From positions 1 through 8,119 of the forward strand of contig JABUUG010000018.1 in assembly GCA_021443285.1 (NCBI GenBank): 8,119 nt of DNA. Direction: 5' to 3'. A program made the position numbers and the translations under genes. Shown one piece after another: positions 5,747 through 8,119 of this stretch. Under the pieces are notes generated by a model, which saw only the letters and a list, made by a program, of their open reading frames with translations, was not told where the DNA came from and ran no database searches. Numbering within the stretch: the stretch's first letter is position 1; every line of letters begins with the position of its first letter. This DNA comes from Bacteroidaceae bacterium. Lineage in GTDB: Bacteria; Bacteroidota; Bacteroidia; Bacteroidales; Bacteroidaceae.

Positions 5747-7957
5747 CTATTTCAGGTATTTGTCCAGCCATGCGAAGAAGGTGCGCTGCCAGAGGATGCC
5801 GTTCTGCGGTTTCAGCACCCAGTGGTTCTCATCGGGATAGAGGAGCAGCTGTGCGGGGATGCCGCGCAGACGTGCCGCATTGAATGCGCCGAAGCCCTGG
5901 TTGGCGTTTATGCGGTAGTCCTTCTCGCCGTGTATGCAGAGGATGGGCGTGTCCCACTTGTCAACAAAGCGGTGGGGGGAGTTGGCATAGGTGGTCTTGG
6001 CGCGCGAGGTCTGGTCTTTGTTCCAGTAGGCGTCATCATACTCCCAGTTGGAGAACCATGCCTCTTCCGTGTCGGTGTACATGGCTTCGAGGTTGAATGC
6101 GCCGTCGTGCGAGATGAACGCCTTGAAGCGCTTCTCGTGGTGGCTGGCAAGGTAATATACAGAGAAACCGCCGAAGCTTGCGCCGACACAGCCTAAGCGG
6201 TTGCGGTCAACGTATGGCAGCTTGTCGCAGGCGTCGTCGATGGCGGTGAGGTAGTCCTTCATGCACTTGCCTGTCCAGTCGCCCGACACCGCCTCGTTCC
6301 ATTCATGTCCGAAGCCCGGCAGTCCGCGGCGGTTTGGCGCAACGATTACATAGTCGTTGGCAGCCATAATCTGGAAGTTCCAGCGGTAGCTCCAGAACTG
6401 CGATACAGGGCTTTGCGGGCCGCCCTCGCAGAAGAGCAGGGTGGGGTATTTCTTGTTAGGGTCGAAGTTAGAAGGCAGTATCACCCAGTAGAGCATGTCC
6501 TTTCCGTCGAATGTCTTGCACCAGCGCTCCTCCACCTTTCCGAACGCCATCTGCTTGTAGAGGTGTCCGTTCTCGTCTGTTACCTGTGTGTGTCTGTCAG
6601 GCGTCTGCACTGCCTGCGATGGCTCTATGAGGTATAGCTCGGCAGCCTTGTCCATGGCGTGGCGCTCTGCCAGTATATACACCTGTGCCTTCCTGTTGCG
6701 CTTGCCGTTGGATATGTTGTTCTTCGTGAACACCTGGAGCGAGCCGAAGTCGTGCTGCCCGTCGGTTATCTGCTTCACCTCGCCCTTCAGGTTGGTGCTG
6801 TATATCTGTGTCTTGCCGTGCCATACAGCGGTGAAGAAGAGCTGTTGGGTGTTTGGCGACCATGCGTAGCCATCCACATTGGTGTCGAGCGTTTCGGTGA
6901 TGTAGGTCTTTGTGCCTGTCGCGAGGTCGTAGATGCAGAGGCGGTTGCGGTCAGACTCGTAGCCGTTGCGTGCCATGCTCTGCCATGCGATGTACTTGCC
7001 GTCGGGCGAGAACTGCGGGTTGGTGTCGTAGCCGGGGTTGTTCTTCAGGTTCTCTGCGCTGTTTACCGACTGGTTTGCCATTGTCTTTGTCGGGTCGATG
7101 GCAGGCTCTTTGTAGTCCGCGGGCTTGCAGAGGTTCTTTGTCTCGCCCGTTTCCGTATTATACAGATAGATGTCGGTGTCGGTTGATATGGCATACTGCA
7201 CGCCCGTCTTCTTGCGTGAGGTGTAGGCGATGCACTTCGAGTCCTTGCTCCAGTCCAACTGCTCGGTGCCGCCGAAGGGCTTCACGGGCGACTCATACGG
7301 CTCGTCCTTGAGGATGTCCTTTATGTTCTGTATGCCGTCGGCTGTTACGTCAGCCACGAATGGGTGGGGTATGGTCTCCACATATTCGTCCCAGTGGCGG
7401 TAGTTCATGTCATTGATGACAAGACCCGTCGATTTCGGGAGGTCGTCTGGCCGCTTCTGGATGCTGGTGTAGGTGGGCACCTGCTTGATTATGACAATCT
7501 TCTTTCCGTCTGGCGAGAACTTGAAGCCTTCCACTCCGTCATCCTCTTTTGTCAGCTGTTTGCGGTCGGTGCCGTCGGGTGCGGATGTCCATACCTGCCC
7601 GTCGTGTATGAAGGCTATGCGGCTGCCGCCCTCTATCCATGCGGGGTCAGTCTCGCTCTTGGCGGATGTGGTGAGCTGCTTCTTGTCGCTGCCGTCCGTG
7701 TTCATTATGTAAAGCACCTGGTGGCCCTTGTTCTGCTTCACACTGTAGTAGCCTACCTGATAGACCACCTTCTGACCGTCTGGCGATACGGCATACGAAC
7801 CGATGCGCCCCATAGCCCAGAGAGCTTCGGGGGTCATGCGGTCTGACGAAAGTTTTATGTCATTCTTCCCGATGAAGTCTGACGACTGTGCGTTCATAGG
7901 AGAGAGGGTTAATGCTGAAAATGCTGCGGAGAGCATTAGTCTGGAGATTGTTTTCAT
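5747..7957 (-). CDS. dpp5: Secreted S9 family prolyl-oligopeptidase-type peptidase, dipeptidyl peptidase 5 (DPP5)-like
   Basis: The protein has 736 residues. A signal peptide (1-23, MKTISRLMLSAAFSALTLSPMNA) directs it to the periplasm. Residues about 40-480 form a beta-propeller with repeated SPDG blades (for example 58-61, and FSPDGK copies further on). About 490-736 is the alpha/beta-hydrolase domain with catalytic triad Ser594 (GASFGG), Asp680 (HGEKDYRI) and His712 (DENHW). The spacing and the flanking phrases HWDEYVETIPHPF, VSQFWSYRWN and PQNGILWQRTFFAWLDKYL closely match Porphyromonas gingivalis DPP5 as I remember it. That enzyme removes dipeptides from peptide N-termini, preferring Ala or hydrophobic residues at P1, and feeds peptide uptake. 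An insertion of about 30 residues before NPGYDTNPQFSPD (around residues 280-310) appears absent from that homologue. The start is set by the signal peptide. The gene is followed at once by the inverted repeat at 5643-5740 and preceded by another copy, so it is bracketed by repeats. Confidence 0.9.
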   Translation of the reverse strand: MKTISRLMLSAAFSALTLSPMNAQSSDFIGKNDIKLSSDRMTPEALWAMGRIGSYAVSPDGQKVVYQVGYYSVKQNKGHQVLYIMNTDGSDKKQLTTSAKSETDPAWIEGGSRIAFIHDGQVWTSAPDGTDRKQLTKEDDGVEGFKFSPDGKKIVIIKQVPTYTSIQKRPDDLPKSTGLVINDMNYRHWDEYVETIPHPFVADVTADGIQNIKDILKDEPYESPVKPFGGTEQLDWSKDSKCIAYTSRKKTGVQYAISTDTDIYLYNTETGETKNLCKPADYKEPAIDPTKTMANQSVNSAENLKNNPGYDTNPQFSPDGKYIAWQSMARNGYESDRNRLCIYDLATGTKTYITETLDTNVDGYAWSPNTQQLFFTAVWHGKTQIYSTNLKGEVKQITDGQHDFGSLQVFTKNNISNGKRNRKAQVYILAERHAMDKAAELYLIEPSQAVQTPDRHTQVTDENGHLYKQMAFGKVEERWCKTFDGKDMLYWVILPSNFDPNKKYPTLLFCEGGPQSPVSQFWSYRWNFQIMAANDYVIVAPNRRGLPGFGHEWNEAVSGDWTGKCMKDYLTAIDDACDKLPYVDRNRLGCVGASFGGFSVYYLASHHEKRFKAFISHDGAFNLEAMYTDTEEAWFSNWEYDDAYWNKDQTSRAKTTYANSPHRFVDKWDTPILCIHGEKDYRINANQGFGAFNAARLRGIPAQLLLYPDENHWVLKPQNGILWQRTFFAWLDKYLK

Positions 7958-7980
7958 GGTTAGTACGGTCTATTGTTTTC

Positions 7981-8119
7981 GGAGTTAAGGGAGTTAAGGG
8001 AGTTAAAGAAGTTAAAGACAAATGACTTTTCTGAAGGCAATTGCTTGAATACAAACTATATAGGTAATGTCTTTAACTCCTTTAACTCCTTTAACTTCTT
8101 TAACTTCTTTAACTTCTTT
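7981..8119. repeat. Composite inverted repeat, period-9 arms, upstream of the DPP5-like gene (runs off the right edge)
   Basis: The left arm has GTTAAGGGA at 7984 and 7993, GTTAAAGAA at 8002 and GTTAAAGAC at 8011. The right arm, reading out from the core, has TTTAACTCC at 8072 and 8081 and TTTAACTTC at 8090, 8099 and 8108, then leaves the window. The arms are imperfect reverse complements over nearly 40 bp. The core is bounded by GACAAATGACT (8017-8027) and GTAATGTC (8064-8071) and contains an A/T-rich stretch of 36 bases. The element occupies the leader and promoter region of the DPP5-like gene, whose ATG begins only 23 bases from its inner arm. No confident promoter could be placed within it. 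Confidence 0.85.

Noticed and set aside
6659..7186. Open frame on the + strand opposite the DPP5-like gene
   Set aside because: The DPP5 propeller frame is continuous and homologous across the whole stretch; the opposing peptide is a Val/Leu/Arg-rich shadow.
8048..8062. Promoter for the DPP5-like gene on the - strand (TATAGTTTG in the repeat core)
   Set aside because: The spacing between TA and TTTG is three rather than two and no TTTG lies at the right distance upstream; too weak to list.
7981..8119. CRISPR-like array
   Set aside because: Units are 9 bp and directly adjacent with no spacers, the arms are inverted, and no cas gene is present.

Overview
The window looks like chromosomal DNA of a Bacteroidales bacterium, most likely Prevotella or a close relative. 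The evidence is a dipeptidyl peptidase 5 (DPP5)-like S9 peptidase, TPR-type sensor proteins with one central membrane span, genes mostly lacking strong Shine-Dalgarno sequences, a Bacteroidetes-type promoter (TTTG, 19 bp, TAnnTTTG-like), and short period-9 tandem repeats between genes. No rRNA, tRNA, CRISPR array, transposase or phage gene was found. The species assignment is inference.

Left part (1-2175, + strand): the last codons of a sensor histidine kinase (...FVFTLPYG...) overlap by four bases (ATGA) with a 678-residue TPR/transmembrane protein. That protein is built like a histidine kinase, but its phospho-acceptor His is Gln and its ATP-binding boxes are degenerate. The two probably form a translationally coupled kinase/pseudokinase sensor pair. 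A U-tailed hairpin closes the unit.

Middle (2201-3515): a single AAA+/STAND-like ATPase gene with a C-terminal winged-helix-like region has its own promoter. Three TTAGTAA/TTACTAA heptamers spaced 15 bp apart overlap this promoter and look like an operator. Just after it, a 19-codon remnant resembles the start of an unrelated Bacteroidales protein.

Right part (3506-8119, - strand): in transcription order, a secreted DPP5-like peptidase, an extended-SDR NAD(P)-dependent epimerase/reductase, and the bifunctional riboflavin enzyme RibD. The last two may be co-transcribed. The peptidase is separated from them by a 164-bp gap filled with inverted repeats.

The most unusual feature is a family of composite repeats. 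Short tandem arrays of GTTAAAGAA/GTTAAGGGA (period 9) or GGAGTTAATGT (period 11) face each other as inverted arms around a small core with conserved inner ends (GACAAATGACT and GTAATGTC). Copies lie at 5643-5740 and 7981-8119. A half copy at about 98-131 lies in frame inside the N-terminus of the pseudokinase gene. A second, unrelated period-9 array (TTCCGGATA/TTCCGGAAG) lies between the epimerase and ribD.
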